Shown here piece after piece: positions 45,114 to 53,066 of a DNA stretch of 64,000 nt; within the stretch, counting starts at the first letter, position 1; the number at the start of each line of letters is the position of its first letter. The notes beneath the pieces are model-generated. The model made no database searches, had not been told where the DNA came from, and saw only the letters and a list, made by a program, of their open reading frames with translations. The DNA comes from Massilia endophytica (GTDB lineage: Bacteria > Pseudomonadota > Gammaproteobacteria > Burkholderiales > Burkholderiaceae_D), in NCBI RefSeq assembly GCF_021165955.1, contig NZ_CP088952.1, forward strand, positions 2,666,001 through 2,730,000. The letters are read 5' to 3'. The position numbers were made by a program, and so were the translations under genes.

Positions 45114-45141
45114 GGGCCTGCCGCGGCATCGCGGCGGGTCC
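45114..45141. terminator. Hairpin between convergent GH31 and mutarotase-like genes
   Basis: CCTGCCGCG and CGCGGCGGG pair over 9 bp (one T-G) with a GCAT loop, extended by flanking GGG/TCC. There is no T-run in either direction, but its place between two convergent stops suggests a shared transcript end. Confidence 0.5.
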
Positions 45142-45143
45142 GC

Positions 45144-45977
45144 TCAGGGTTGGAGTGATAGCCGGTAGACGCTGGTCTGCCGGTATACATGCCCCGGCAG
45201 CACGATCACATGGGGCCAGGCGGCGCTGGTCAGCTCGGGCCGGGCCCGCGCTTCGAGCGTGAAGCTGCCCTGCTGGACAGCGCGCAGCTGGACCGCCGCC
45301 TCGGTGGTGTGCAGCTGCAGGCAGCGTCCCGACCCCGGATCGACCACGCGGGCCACTTCCCGCAAAGGCCCCTGCCCGCCCGAGAAATGGTTGCGGACGA
45401 AGAAGCAGTGATCGAGTCCGCCCCGCTGGCGGATCTGGCTGTCCGGCCAGCGCAGGCGCGCGCCGATGGGAGCCGCCTGCCGGAAGTCGAAGGCCGTGCC
45501 GCCCACCGCGGCCAGGTTGGCCGGAGCGCCGTCCGCATCCACGCCAACGTAATAATCGGCGTCGATCTGCACCATATGGTCCCCGACATCGGCGGCGCCG
45601 CCGTTCAGGTTGAAACAGGGGTTGGACGTCACGTCCAGGGGCGTGGGCGCCATGGCCACGACCTCATGGTGCACGGTGAGGCAGCCATCATCGTCCAGGT
45701 GGTATTTCGCCAGCTGGGCCACGGCATCGGCGGTCTCCGACCGAAGCAGCGTGACGCCGCCCTCGGCATGCTGCCCCTTCCACAGCACGGCCCCGGCCAG
45801 GCGCCGCGGCGCAAGCACCACGTCCGCCATGCGGCCATAGCGGTCCGGCGCCTGCCACGACCACAGCGCGGCATCGCATTCACTGATCGTCACTGCCATG
45901 CCGCTGGCGTTCCTGAGGGTAAACCGGCGGTGTTCGTCCGCCTCGGGCGCTGTGCCGGAAAATCGTTTGGTCATCAT
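45144..45977 (-). CDS. Aldose-1-epimerase-like protein with altered catalytic His
   Basis: This 277-residue protein has the GalM/mutarotase fold and no signal peptide. Recognisable parts are the N-terminal beta strands (VTISECDAALWSWQAPD), an early His (KGQHAEGG) and the late SFTLEARARPE with the Glu that acts as base in GalM. In the usual LTNHxYFNL motif, however, this protein has VTSNPCFNL, so the catalytic-acid His is Asn. It may be a binding protein, an epimerase for another sugar or a mutarotase with a shifted acid. It is divergent from the SSS symporter and its promoter holds element copy D. Confidence 0.75.
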   Translation of the reverse strand: MMTKRFSGTAPEADEHRRFTLRNASGMAVTISECDAALWSWQAPDRYGRMADVVLAPRRLAGAVLWKGQHAEGGVTLLRSETADAVAQLAKYHLDDDGCLTVHHEVVAMAPTPLDVTSNPCFNLNGGAADVGDHMVQIDADYYVGVDADGAPANLAAVGGTAFDFRQAAPIGARLRWPDSQIRQRGGLDHCFFVRNHFSGGQGPLREVARVVDPGSGRCLQLHTTEAAVQLRAVQQGSFTLEARARPELTSAAWPHVIVLPGHVYRQTSVYRLSLQP

Positions 45978-46045
45978 CTAAAAATCGGGTTCCTGTGCAA
46001 ACGGTATAGGCACCGTGCCATTCTGCTGGCGGCGGCCCGGTGATT

Positions 46046-46065
46046 CAATTACGAAAATCACCAAG
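46046..46065 (-). promoter_or_regulatory. Six-copy element, copy D (mutarotase-like / symporter promoter)
   Basis: Plus strand CAATTACGAAAATCACCAAG; towards the mutarotase-like gene TTGGTGATTTTCGTAATTG, with TTGTT 7 bases upstream, 68 bp before the start. The rest of the 318-bp spacer to the symporter (46066-46295) shows no other confident signal. Confidence 0.65.
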
Positions 46066-46295
46066 CCCCCGAACAATTCTGGCCAAAGCGGCCTTGAAGG
46101 GGTGTTTCTGGCGGCAGTCCCGGGCAATAATGCGTGCGCGGCAGGCCCCGGACCCATACCAAATTCGGGATAGCTGCGAGCAAAAGAGTTATTGGGAATG
46201 GCGGGCCCGCTCGCCTATGATCTTCCGATACTGCAGAAAACAGGGTGCGGCCCCAGATTGCCCGCCCGGAGACAACCTTCACACGCGAGCACCGC

Positions 46296-47972
46296 ATGAG
46301 TACATTTTCAACCGTCGACCTGATCGTCTTCCTTATCTATTTCATCGCCGTCGCCGGCTACGGCATCTGGATCTACCGCCGCAAGCAGGCCAGTTCCGGC
46401 CAGGCCTCGCATGACTACTTCCTGGCCGAAGGCTCGCTGACCTGGTGGGCCATTGGCGCCTCGCTCATCGCCTCGAACATCTCCGCCGAGCAGTTCATCG
46501 GCATGAGCGGCTCGGGCTACAAGATCGGCATGGCCATTGCCGTCTACGAGCTGATGGCGGCTGCCACCCTCGTGATCGTGGCCGTGTTCTTCATGCCGGT
46601 CTACCTGAAGAACCGCATCTACACCATGCCCCAGTTCCTGGAGCAGCGCTACGGCAAGGCCGTGGCGACCACGATGGCGCTGTTCTGGCTTGGCCTCTAC
46701 GTAGTGGTGAACCTCACCTCCATCCTCTATCTGGGCGCACTGGCGATCTCCAGCCTTTCCGGCATCGCCCTGCTGCCCTGCATGCTGTTCCTGGCCGTCT
46801 TCGCGGCCATTATCACCCTGGGCGGCATGAAGGTGATCGGCTATACCGACGTGGTGCAGGTTGCCTGCCTGGTGATCGGCGGCCTGGTGACCACCTGGCT
46901 CGCCCTCGACCTGGTGGCAGCCCTGGCAAGCAAGCACGGCGCCCTGGCAGGCTTCTCCGAGCTGTTCGGCCGCGCGCGCGGGCACTTCGACATGGTGCTG
47001 AAGCGCGAAGACCCGAACTACATGGACCTGCCCGGCCTCTCCGTCCTGCTGGGCGGCATGTGGATCGTGAACCTGAACTACTGGGGCTGCAACCAGTACA
47101 TCACCCAGCGCGCCCTGGGCGCGGACCTGCCCACCGCACGCAAAGGCCTGCTGTTCGCGGCCTTCCTCAAGCTGCTGATGCCCGTGATCGTTGTCCTGCC
47201 GGGCATTGCCGCCTATGCGCTCGACCAGTCCGGCGCCCTGGGCGACGCCATGCGCCAGGGCGGGGAGCTGAATCCGGACCGCGCCTACCCCGTGCTGCTC
47301 AACCTCCTGCCTTCGGGCCTCAAAGGCGTGGCCTTCGCCGCCCTGACCGCCGCCGTGGTGGCCTCGCTGGCGGGCAAGGCCAACTCCATCGCCACCATCT
47401 TCACCCTGGACATCTACAACAAGACCTTCAACAAGGCAGCCACCGAACAGAAAATGGTGTGGATCGGCCGCGTGAGCGTGGTGGTGTCCATGGCGCTGGC
47501 CGTGCTGATCGCGCCCCTGCTTGGCATCGACAAGAAAGGCGGCTTCCAGTACATCCAGGAGTACACGGGCTTCGTTTCGCCGGGCATCCTGGCCATGTTC
47601 CTGATGGGCTTCTTCTGGAAGAAGACGACCCAGGGCGCCGCCATGTTCGCCACCATCGGCGGCCTGGCTGGTTCCATCCTGCTCAAGTTCCTGCCGGGGA
47701 TGATGGATCTTTCCTTCCTGGTGCCGATCGGCTTCGCCAAGGTTACCGAGGCGGGCGTGGCCGAGATCCCCTTCCTGGACCGCATGTTCATCGTGTTCTG
47801 GTTCGTGATCGCGGGCATGGTCCTGATCAGCAAGCTGGCCGAAAGCCGGCGCGAAGGCGTGGCGCGCCACCTGCATGTGGATACTTCCATGTTCCGGGTG
47901 GACAGCGCATTCACCCTGGGCTCGGCCGTCATCGGCATCGCGCTGGCCGCCATCTACGGCGCGCTCTGGTAA
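46296..47972 (+). CDS. Sodium/solute symporter (SSS family), probable xylose/oligosaccharide-sugar transporter
   Basis: This 558-residue SSS protein is a close paralogue of the symporter at 22810-24480, sharing SHDYFLAEGSLTWWAIGASL, NYWGCNQYITQRALGADLPT and AGKANSIATIFTLDIYNK. I start at ATG 46296 (MSTFSTVDLIVF), which begins the first membrane segment; a frame extension to 46245 has no conserved sequence. It ends in a strong rho-independent terminator. Placement between GH31 and xylR suggests Na+-driven uptake of xylose or another monosaccharide released from the polymer. Confidence 0.9.
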   Translation: MSTFSTVDLIVFLIYFIAVAGYGIWIYRRKQASSGQASHDYFLAEGSLTWWAIGASLIASNISAEQFIGMSGSGYKIGMAIAVYELMAAATLVIVAVFFMPVYLKNRIYTMPQFLEQRYGKAVATTMALFWLGLYVVVNLTSILYLGALAISSLSGIALLPCMLFLAVFAAIITLGGMKVIGYTDVVQVACLVIGGLVTTWLALDLVAALASKHGALAGFSELFGRARGHFDMVLKREDPNYMDLPGLSVLLGGMWIVNLNYWGCNQYITQRALGADLPTARKGLLFAAFLKLLMPVIVVLPGIAAYALDQSGALGDAMRQGGELNPDRAYPVLLNLLPSGLKGVAFAALTAAVVASLAGKANSIATIFTLDIYNKTFNKAATEQKMVWIGRVSVVVSMALAVLIAPLLGIDKKGGFQYIQEYTGFVSPGILAMFLMGFFWKKTTQGAAMFATIGGLAGSILLKFLPGMMDLSFLVPIGFAKVTEAGVAEIPFLDRMFIVFWFVIAGMVLISKLAESRREGVARHLHVDTSMFRVDSAFTLGSAVIGIALAAIYGALW

Positions 47973-47992
47973 TACTGCAGGAAAGGAAGGAA

Positions 47993-48025
47993 GGCGCACG
48001 GCAGACTGCCGTGCGCCTTTTTTTT
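47993..48025 (+). terminator. Rho-independent terminator after the SSS gene
   Basis: GGCGCACGGCA and TGCCGTGCGCC form a perfect 11-bp stem with a GAC loop, followed by eight T. It ends the symporter transcript and abuts the xylR stop codon, so it also separates the two convergent units. Confidence 0.85.
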
Positions 48026-49199
48026 AGCCCAGCACCCGGTCGCGGTATGCGCGCGGCGTGCAGCCCAGTTCCCGCTTGAAGACGAGATGCATGTACTGGG
48101 TGGAAGTGAAGCCGCAGCCCAGGGCCACGTCGGCAATGCTGCGGTCCCGGCTTTCCAGGCCCGCCTTTGCGGCATCGAGCTTGAAGCGCAGGATCACGTC
48201 ATGCACGCTGCAGCCAAGCTCCTGGCGGAAGTAGGCCTCCAGCGAGGAACGCGACACGCCCACGTATTCCGCCACCTGGTGGGTCTTGATGCCCTGGCAG
48301 GCGTACTGCCGGATGAAATGCTTCGCCCGGGCGACATGCGGGTGCCGCACCGGCTGGTGCTCGCTGGACGCGAACACATTGATTCCAGCGGGAGGCATGA
48401 GGATGCGCGTGTTCGAAAGGCGCACGCCATGCAGCATCTGGTCCAGCAGGTGAGCGGCCGTACGTCCCATCTCCTGCGCGCCCTGGATCACGGAACTGAG
48501 GGGGATGCGGGTGAGCATGCGCACCAGCTGGTCGTTGTCGATGCCGATCAGCGACACCTGCTCGGGCACCGCAATGCCCGCGATGATGCAGGCCTGCAGC
48601 AGCTGGCGGGCGCGCGCATCGGTGACGGCGATGATGCCCACGGGCTTCGGAAGGCTGCGCAGCCAGGCGATCTGCCCCTCCACCGCATCGTCCCAGGACG
48701 AGGCGCTGGTTCCGCAGCCGCGGAAGATCTCGGCCTCCATCCTGTCCGCTTCCATGAGGGTGCGGAAGGCGGTTTCGCGTTCCTGGGCCCAGCGGTTCTC
48801 CCTGGCCTTGGGAAGGCTGAACATGGCGAAGCGCTGCAGGCCCACGTCGATCAGGTGGTCGCGCGCAAGTTTGATCAGCTTGAAATTGTCGGTGGCCACA
48901 TAAGGCAGGCCGCGCGGGTATTCCGCCTCGTCGGCATAGGAGCCGCCCACGGCCACCACCGGCACGCTGCAGCGCGACAGGGCCGCAGCCACGGCGGGGT
49001 CGTCAAAATCGGCAATAATGCCGTCCCCTTGCCAGTTTTCGATACCGGCCAGGCGAAGACGGAAATCCTCTTCCAGAAACAAGTCCCAGGCCGCGCGGGT
49101 GCTGCCAAGATAAGCGGCAATACCCGAAATAACCTCGCGGTCGAAACTCTTGTTTGCGTTGAATAACAGGGCAATGCGGTGCGCTTTCGAAGTATTCAT
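48024..49199 (-). CDS. xylR: Xylose-responsive regulator XylR (LacI-like sensor + AraC DNA-binding domain)
   Basis: This 391-residue protein matches the length (392) and layout of E. coli XylR. Residues about 10-280 form the periplasmic-binding-like sensor (KAHRIALLFNANKSFDREVISGIAAYL, GIIADFDDP, VSLIGIDNDQLV). The last 100 residues are an AraC-type double helix-turn-helix (IKTHQVAEYVGVSRSSLEAYF, then RSIADVALGCGFTSTQYMHLVFKRELGCTPRAYR). It should activate xylose genes when xylose binds. Start ATG 49199; a GTG three codons upstream (49208) is also possible. A 19-codon leader frame with a strong ribosome site precedes it. Confidence 0.92.
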   Translation of the reverse strand: MNTSKAHRIALLFNANKSFDREVISGIAAYLGSTRAAWDLFLEEDFRLRLAGIENWQGDGIIADFDDPAVAAALSRCSVPVVAVGGSYADEAEYPRGLPYVATDNFKLIKLARDHLIDVGLQRFAMFSLPKARENRWAQERETAFRTLMEADRMEAEIFRGCGTSASSWDDAVEGQIAWLRSLPKPVGIIAVTDARARQLLQACIIAGIAVPEQVSLIGIDNDQLVRMLTRIPLSSVIQGAQEMGRTAAHLLDQMLHGVRLSNTRILMPPAGINVFASSEHQPVRHPHVARAKHFIRQYACQGIKTHQVAEYVGVSRSSLEAYFRQELGCSVHDVILRFKLDAAKAGLESRDRSIADVALGCGFTSTQYMHLVFKRELGCTPRAYRDRVLG

Positions 49200-49220
49200 A
49201 TTCGCCACTCGATAAACGGG

Positions 49221-49280
49221 TTAAGCGAAATTGAGAAAGCAGCCATTGCCGGCGGCGATGCCGAACACGATCTTTTTCAT
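49221..49280 (-). CDS. Possible 19-residue leader peptide upstream of xylR
   Basis: ATG 49280 has a very good ribosome site (AGGAG, 5 bases spacing) and is followed by 19 sense codons, MKKIVFGIAAGNGCFLNFA, then TAA, 21 bp before the xylR start. The beginning resembles a signal peptide that is cut short. It may be a translated leader controlling xylR, or the remnant of an exported protein. Nothing in it shows a function. Confidence 0.4.
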   Translation of the reverse strand: MKKIVFGIAAGNGCFLNFA

Positions 49281-49455
49281 CTTGTCTCCTGGTTGCCGGA
49301 GTGGCGCTGCCGCCCCCCGGTCTTCGCTGATGGCTAGCGAAAGCTAAGCCATGCCCCCAGCTTAGGGGCCAGGCCCCGCCGCACGGTAACGCACGGGGAG
49401 GAATTTCTATCACTATGCAGAAATTGCGATTAGTTCTGCAGGGAGTGCAAGCGGA
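49281..49455. other. Spacer between the araC-type gene and the xylR leader
   Basis: No gene is visible. The spacer holds two small inverted repeats, TTCGCT-AGCGAA (49324-49341 area) and TGCAGAA-N11-TTCTGCA (49419-49443 area), the second lying just after the araC-type stop and possibly ending that transcript. The xylR promoter must be here, but I cannot name it. Confidence 0.4.
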
Positions 49456-50646
49456 TCAGGGGGCCTCCGCGGCGGGCGCCGGCTGGTTTTCGGACAGCGC
49501 GGCGATGGAGCGGAAGGCTTTCGGCGTGCAGCCGTATTCCTCCTTGAACAGCTTGTTGAAATACGAAACATTGGAATACCCGACCAGATAGGCTATTTCG
49601 GCGACGGTTGCCGTGCTTTTCTCGGCCAATAAGCGCGCGGCCTCGGTCAGGCGCAATTTATTCAAATAGCTGGTAAAAGTCATGCCGAGTTCATTTTTCA
49701 GCAGTTCGTTGACTTTATTGCGGTTGGTGCCGGTTCCCGAAACCACGCCATCCAGATCGAGCTCGGTATTTGTGTAATTGGTGGCGATAAAACGGAGCAC
49801 GGTCGCCTTTTCCTTGTCCTTGTACGGCTCCAGTGTCAATTGGCGATAGGCGACCAGGGGCAGGTCCTTTTTCATGCGCGAATTGAGGCTGGCCGTCAGG
49901 GCGCGGGAATGGGCGCGGAAGAACCACAGGGCGAACGTTCCCCAGCTCGCGACCAGGACCAGGGCCAGGGCCACGATATAGCGGTAGTCGCGGCCGTGCA
50001 GGGTCAGTTCCCCGATTTCGAGGTAGGAATCCACGTTGAAGGGACTCTGGCTGCTGGAGCCGAATACGACGCGCGACACCCGGTTCAGCTCATAGCCCTG
50101 GTAGGTCAGGTCGAGCTTCACGGCATTGAACCACCAGTCCGGGACGCTGAGCCGCGTCAGGTCCAGGGATACCGGCACGCCGCGCTCGTTGCAGGAGAAG
50201 TAGGTCGAGGGCGAGCGGTAGGTCTGGAAATCGCCCACTTTCGACACCTTGGCATCGAAGGTGGAGATGCTGAAGAACATGGAGTTGGCTGGCGCGCACC
50301 TGGCCAGGAAGGTAACGTCGGTATACTTCGACCAGTCCACCGTAGCCGGCTGCCCCCTGGCGTCAAGCAGGGCCATGCCCGCGGCCACGAAGGGATACTG
50401 CGCCGCCCTGGTCAGTTTGAACTCGAAGCGCAGGTCCTCGCGCTGGCGGTCGGGAATGCGCACGGTCGAAGTGCCCGCCATGTTCACGTCCGAGTCGGTG
50501 ATGTACTGCCAGCCCGCACCCGGCCGCGCCGCAGCCCGCAGGGAAACCGAAAGATAGCTTTGGTAGACCAGTAATGAGGCCAGCAATGCATTGGCGATCA
50601 CCAGGCCAATGAGTGCCAGCAGTGCCTTCTTATAGAACTCTTGCAT
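49456..50646 (-). CDS. Membrane-anchored AraC-type regulator with periplasmic sensor domain
   Basis: This 396-residue one-component regulator has one membrane segment at residues 8-30 and a second at 222-243 (YIVALALVLVASWGTFALWF). Between them stand about 190 residues that would lie in the periplasm, rich in beta strands and in aromatic residues (DVTFLARCAPANSMFF, DWWFNAVKLDL, SYLEIGELTLHGRDY), resembling jelly-roll carbohydrate-binding domains. Residues 285-380 are the AraC DNA-binding domain (NRNKVNELLKNELGMTFTSYLNKLRL, IAYLVGYSNVSYFNKLFKEEYGCTPKAF). I start at ATG 50646. It lies immediately after GH3 and beside xylR, and is a good candidate to sense extracellular glycan directly. Confidence 0.8.
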   Translation of the reverse strand: MQEFYKKALLALIGLVIANALLASLLVYQSYLSVSLRAAARPGAGWQYITDSDVNMAGTSTVRIPDRQREDLRFEFKLTRAAQYPFVAAGMALLDARGQPATVDWSKYTDVTFLARCAPANSMFFSISTFDAKVSKVGDFQTYRSPSTYFSCNERGVPVSLDLTRLSVPDWWFNAVKLDLTYQGYELNRVSRVVFGSSSQSPFNVDSYLEIGELTLHGRDYRYIVALALVLVASWGTFALWFFRAHSRALTASLNSRMKKDLPLVAYRQLTLEPYKDKEKATVLRFIATNYTNTELDLDGVVSGTGTNRNKVNELLKNELGMTFTSYLNKLRLTEAARLLAEKSTATVAEIAYLVGYSNVSYFNKLFKEEYGCTPKAFRSIAALSENQPAPAAEAP

Positions 50647-50659
50647 CGTTCGAGGGGTA

Positions 50660-50709
50660 GTTGAACTGTCTCCATGCGCGGCTTGCTCATTGCATGATAA
50701 CAGTTCAAC
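50660..50709. promoter_or_regulatory. Widely spaced inverted repeat between GH3 and the araC-type gene
   Basis: GTTGAACTGT (50660-50669) and ACAGTTCAAC (50700-50709) are perfect 10-bp inverted repeats with 30 bp between them, with flanking GGGG/CCCC that nearly pair as well. It lies just upstream of the regulator start, so it could be an autoregulatory operator or a large hairpin after GH3. Confidence 0.45.
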
Positions 50710-50745
50710 CCCTCCAGGGGCCACTCATCCGGCCCCTCCCCCCTC

Positions 50746-52986
50746 TCAGCGGGATTTGCGCAGCGGCTTTCCGTTCACATCGTAGGAGGCAGCTTCCAGG
50801 TGCACGACCGTGCTGACCGCCTTGCCGTCCGCCGCGTCGGCGGCGAGAGTGAGCTTGTAGTCGCCCTTCGCCACCTTCCAGGTCTTGCTGGCCGAGTCGT
50901 ACATGGCGAGCAGGCGCGGATCGACCGTGACCGTTGCCCGGGTCTCGGCGCCCGGCTGCAGGTCGACCTTCTGGAATGCGGCCAGGCGCTTGGGCGCTTC
51001 CCACTTGGCCTTGAGCGGCGACACATAAACCTGCGCCACTTCCTTGCCCGCCAGCTTGCCCGTGTTCTTCACGGTGAACGAGGCGGTCAGGGCCCCGTTC
51101 TTCACTGCCGCCGAAAGACCGGAGAAACCGAACTCGGTGTAGGAGAGGCCGTGCCCGAAGGGGAACAGCGGCTTCAGGCCCTTGAGGTCGAACCATTTGT
51201 AGCCGACCGCCGCGCCCTCGCGGTATTCCACGTCGAAGCGCTTGTCCTGCACTTCGGGATAGCCGTCCAGCGCAGGCCGCGGCAGCTGGGACTCCGAGGC
51301 CGGGAAGGTCGCAGGCAGGTGGCCGGAAGGATTCACCTCGCCCACCAGCACACTGGCAATGGCCTCGCCGCCGCTGGTGCCGGGATACCAGGCTTCCACC
51401 ACGGCCGAGACCTTCGGCAGCCAGGGCATGGTGACCGGTCCCCCGGTTTCCAGCACCACGACGGTTTTCGGATTGGCCTCGGCCACGGCGGCGATCAGCT
51501 CGTCCTGCTTCCCGGGCAGCGACAGGTTGGGCATGTCGAAGGATTCGCCCGTCCACTGGGTGGCGAAGACCAGCACCACATCGCTTTCCTTCGCCAGCTT
51601 TGCCGCGGCGGCCTTGTCTGCGCCGTCGATGAACTTGACACTTGCGGAAGGCAGGCGCTTTTCGATGGCCTTCATGGGCGAAGACGGATAGACCATGATG
51701 GGGCCGGGCCAGGTTTTGGGCTCCATTCCCGGCACGGCATTGCCGCCTGCGGGATAGACGAGCGAGGAACCGCCACCTGCCAGCACGCCCTTGTCCGCAT
51801 AGCCGCCGATGATGGCGATGCGCTTCACGCTTTTATCCAGCGGCAGGACGCCCGCGCTGTTCTTCAGCAGCACCATGGCTTCCTGGGCATCCTTGAGCGA
51901 CACCGCGGCATTGGCGGCGAAGTCGATCTTTCCGGGTTCGGCCGACACCGGATGGTCCACGACGCCGTGCTCGAACATCGCGTGCAGGATGCGGCGCGCC
52001 ATGTCGTCCAGGCGCGCTTGCGGCACCCAGCCGTTCAATACAGCCTCCTTCAGCGGCGGACCGAAATAGTCCGAGTGATCGAAAGGCATGCCCGATTGCT
52101 GGTCCAGGCCTGCATTGGCCGCCGGAACGGTGCTGTGGGTGGCGCCCCAGTCCGACATCACCCAGCCCTTGAAGCCCCAGTCCTTCTTCAGCACCTGGTT
52201 CAGCAGGTAGTCGCTCTCGCAGGCGTAGACGCCATTCACCCGGTTGTAGGAGCACATGACGGAACCGGGCTTGCCCTCCTCGTTCGCGATCTGCAGCGCC
52301 AGCAGGTCGGACATGCGGGCCGAGGCGTCGTCGATCTTCACATTCAGGGTGGTGCGGCCGGTTTCCTGGTCGTTCAGTGCAAAGTGCTTGAGCGTGGAGA
52401 CCACGCGCTGGGACTGGATGCCCTTGATCTGAGCGCCCACAATTTTCCCCGCCAGCAGGGGATCTTCGCCACCGTACTCGAAGTTGCGGCCATTGCGCGG
52501 TTCGCGCATCAGGTTCACGCCGCCAGCCAGCAGCACGTTGAAGCCGAAGCCGCGCGCCTCCGCGCCGATCATCGCTCCGCCCGCATAGGCGGTCTGCAGG
52601 TCCCAGGTGGCGGCGGTGGCCAGGCCCGAAGGCAGCGCAGTCGCCGCGCGGGGGTTGGGGCCAGCCTGGCTGGCCACGCCGATGCCCGCATCGGCCTCCC
52701 ACAGGTTCGGAATGCCCAGGCGCGGCACGCCGTACACGAAACCGGCCGACTGCTCATGCGCCTCCGCCGGACGCCTGGACTTCTTCGGTTCGAAATCGGA
52801 ACCGAAATAGCCGTAGACCAGCTTCAGTTTCTCGTCCAGGGTCATCTCCTTGATCACCAGGTCCGCGCGCTGCGCCGCGTCCAGCCCGGCATTCATCCAA
52901 GGCTTGCCCGCCGGCTCGGCGAACGCGGTTCCGCAGCACATGGCCACTGCGGCGGAGAGGAGACTGATCGTTTTCTTCAATTTCAT
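50746..52986 (-). CDS. GH3 beta-glucosidase (BglX-type), exported
   Basis: This is a 746-residue exported enzyme (signal peptide ending AFAEP) of family 3: N-terminal TIM barrel with the nucleophile Asp in GFKGWVMSDWGATHS, the alpha/beta sandwich (VLVFATQWTGESFDMPNLSLPG) and a C-terminal fibronectin-III-like domain (GKEVAQVYVSPLKAKWEAPKRLAAFQKV). It should hydrolyse beta-linked glucose from the ends of xylogluco- or cello-oligosaccharides. The ribosome site GAGGA directly follows a terminator hairpin, so expression depends on readthrough from GH5 or on control at that hairpin. The araC-type gene follows 99 bp downstream. Confidence 0.92.
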   Translation of the reverse strand: MKLKKTISLLSAAVAMCCGTAFAEPAGKPWMNAGLDAAQRADLVIKEMTLDEKLKLVYGYFGSDFEPKKSRRPAEAHEQSAGFVYGVPRLGIPNLWEADAGIGVASQAGPNPRAATALPSGLATAATWDLQTAYAGGAMIGAEARGFGFNVLLAGGVNLMREPRNGRNFEYGGEDPLLAGKIVGAQIKGIQSQRVVSTLKHFALNDQETGRTTLNVKIDDASARMSDLLALQIANEEGKPGSVMCSYNRVNGVYACESDYLLNQVLKKDWGFKGWVMSDWGATHSTVPAANAGLDQQSGMPFDHSDYFGPPLKEAVLNGWVPQARLDDMARRILHAMFEHGVVDHPVSAEPGKIDFAANAAVSLKDAQEAMVLLKNSAGVLPLDKSVKRIAIIGGYADKGVLAGGGSSLVYPAGGNAVPGMEPKTWPGPIMVYPSSPMKAIEKRLPSASVKFIDGADKAAAAKLAKESDVVLVFATQWTGESFDMPNLSLPGKQDELIAAVAEANPKTVVVLETGGPVTMPWLPKVSAVVEAWYPGTSGGEAIASVLVGEVNPSGHLPATFPASESQLPRPALDGYPEVQDKRFDVEYREGAAVGYKWFDLKGLKPLFPFGHGLSYTEFGFSGLSAAVKNGALTASFTVKNTGKLAGKEVAQVYVSPLKAKWEAPKRLAAFQKVDLQPGAETRATVTVDPRLLAMYDSASKTWKVAKGDYKLTLAADAADGKAVSTVVHLEAASYDVNGKPLRKSR

Positions 52987-52995
52987 GGATTCCTC

Positions 52996-53025
52996 AAAAA
53001 AAAGGGGCGGCCCCGCTGCCGCCCC
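52996..53025 (-). terminator. Terminator immediately before GH3
   Basis: On the minus strand GGGGCGGC and GCCGCCCC (8 bp, 6-base loop) are followed by eight T, a textbook rho-independent terminator. It lies 41 bp after the GH5 stop and only 9 bp before the GH3 start codon, so it could be an attenuator for GH3. Confidence 0.8.
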
Positions 53026-53066
53026 GAACTACCGGAAATGGTAGAGGAGACTACAGGTTTACAAGC

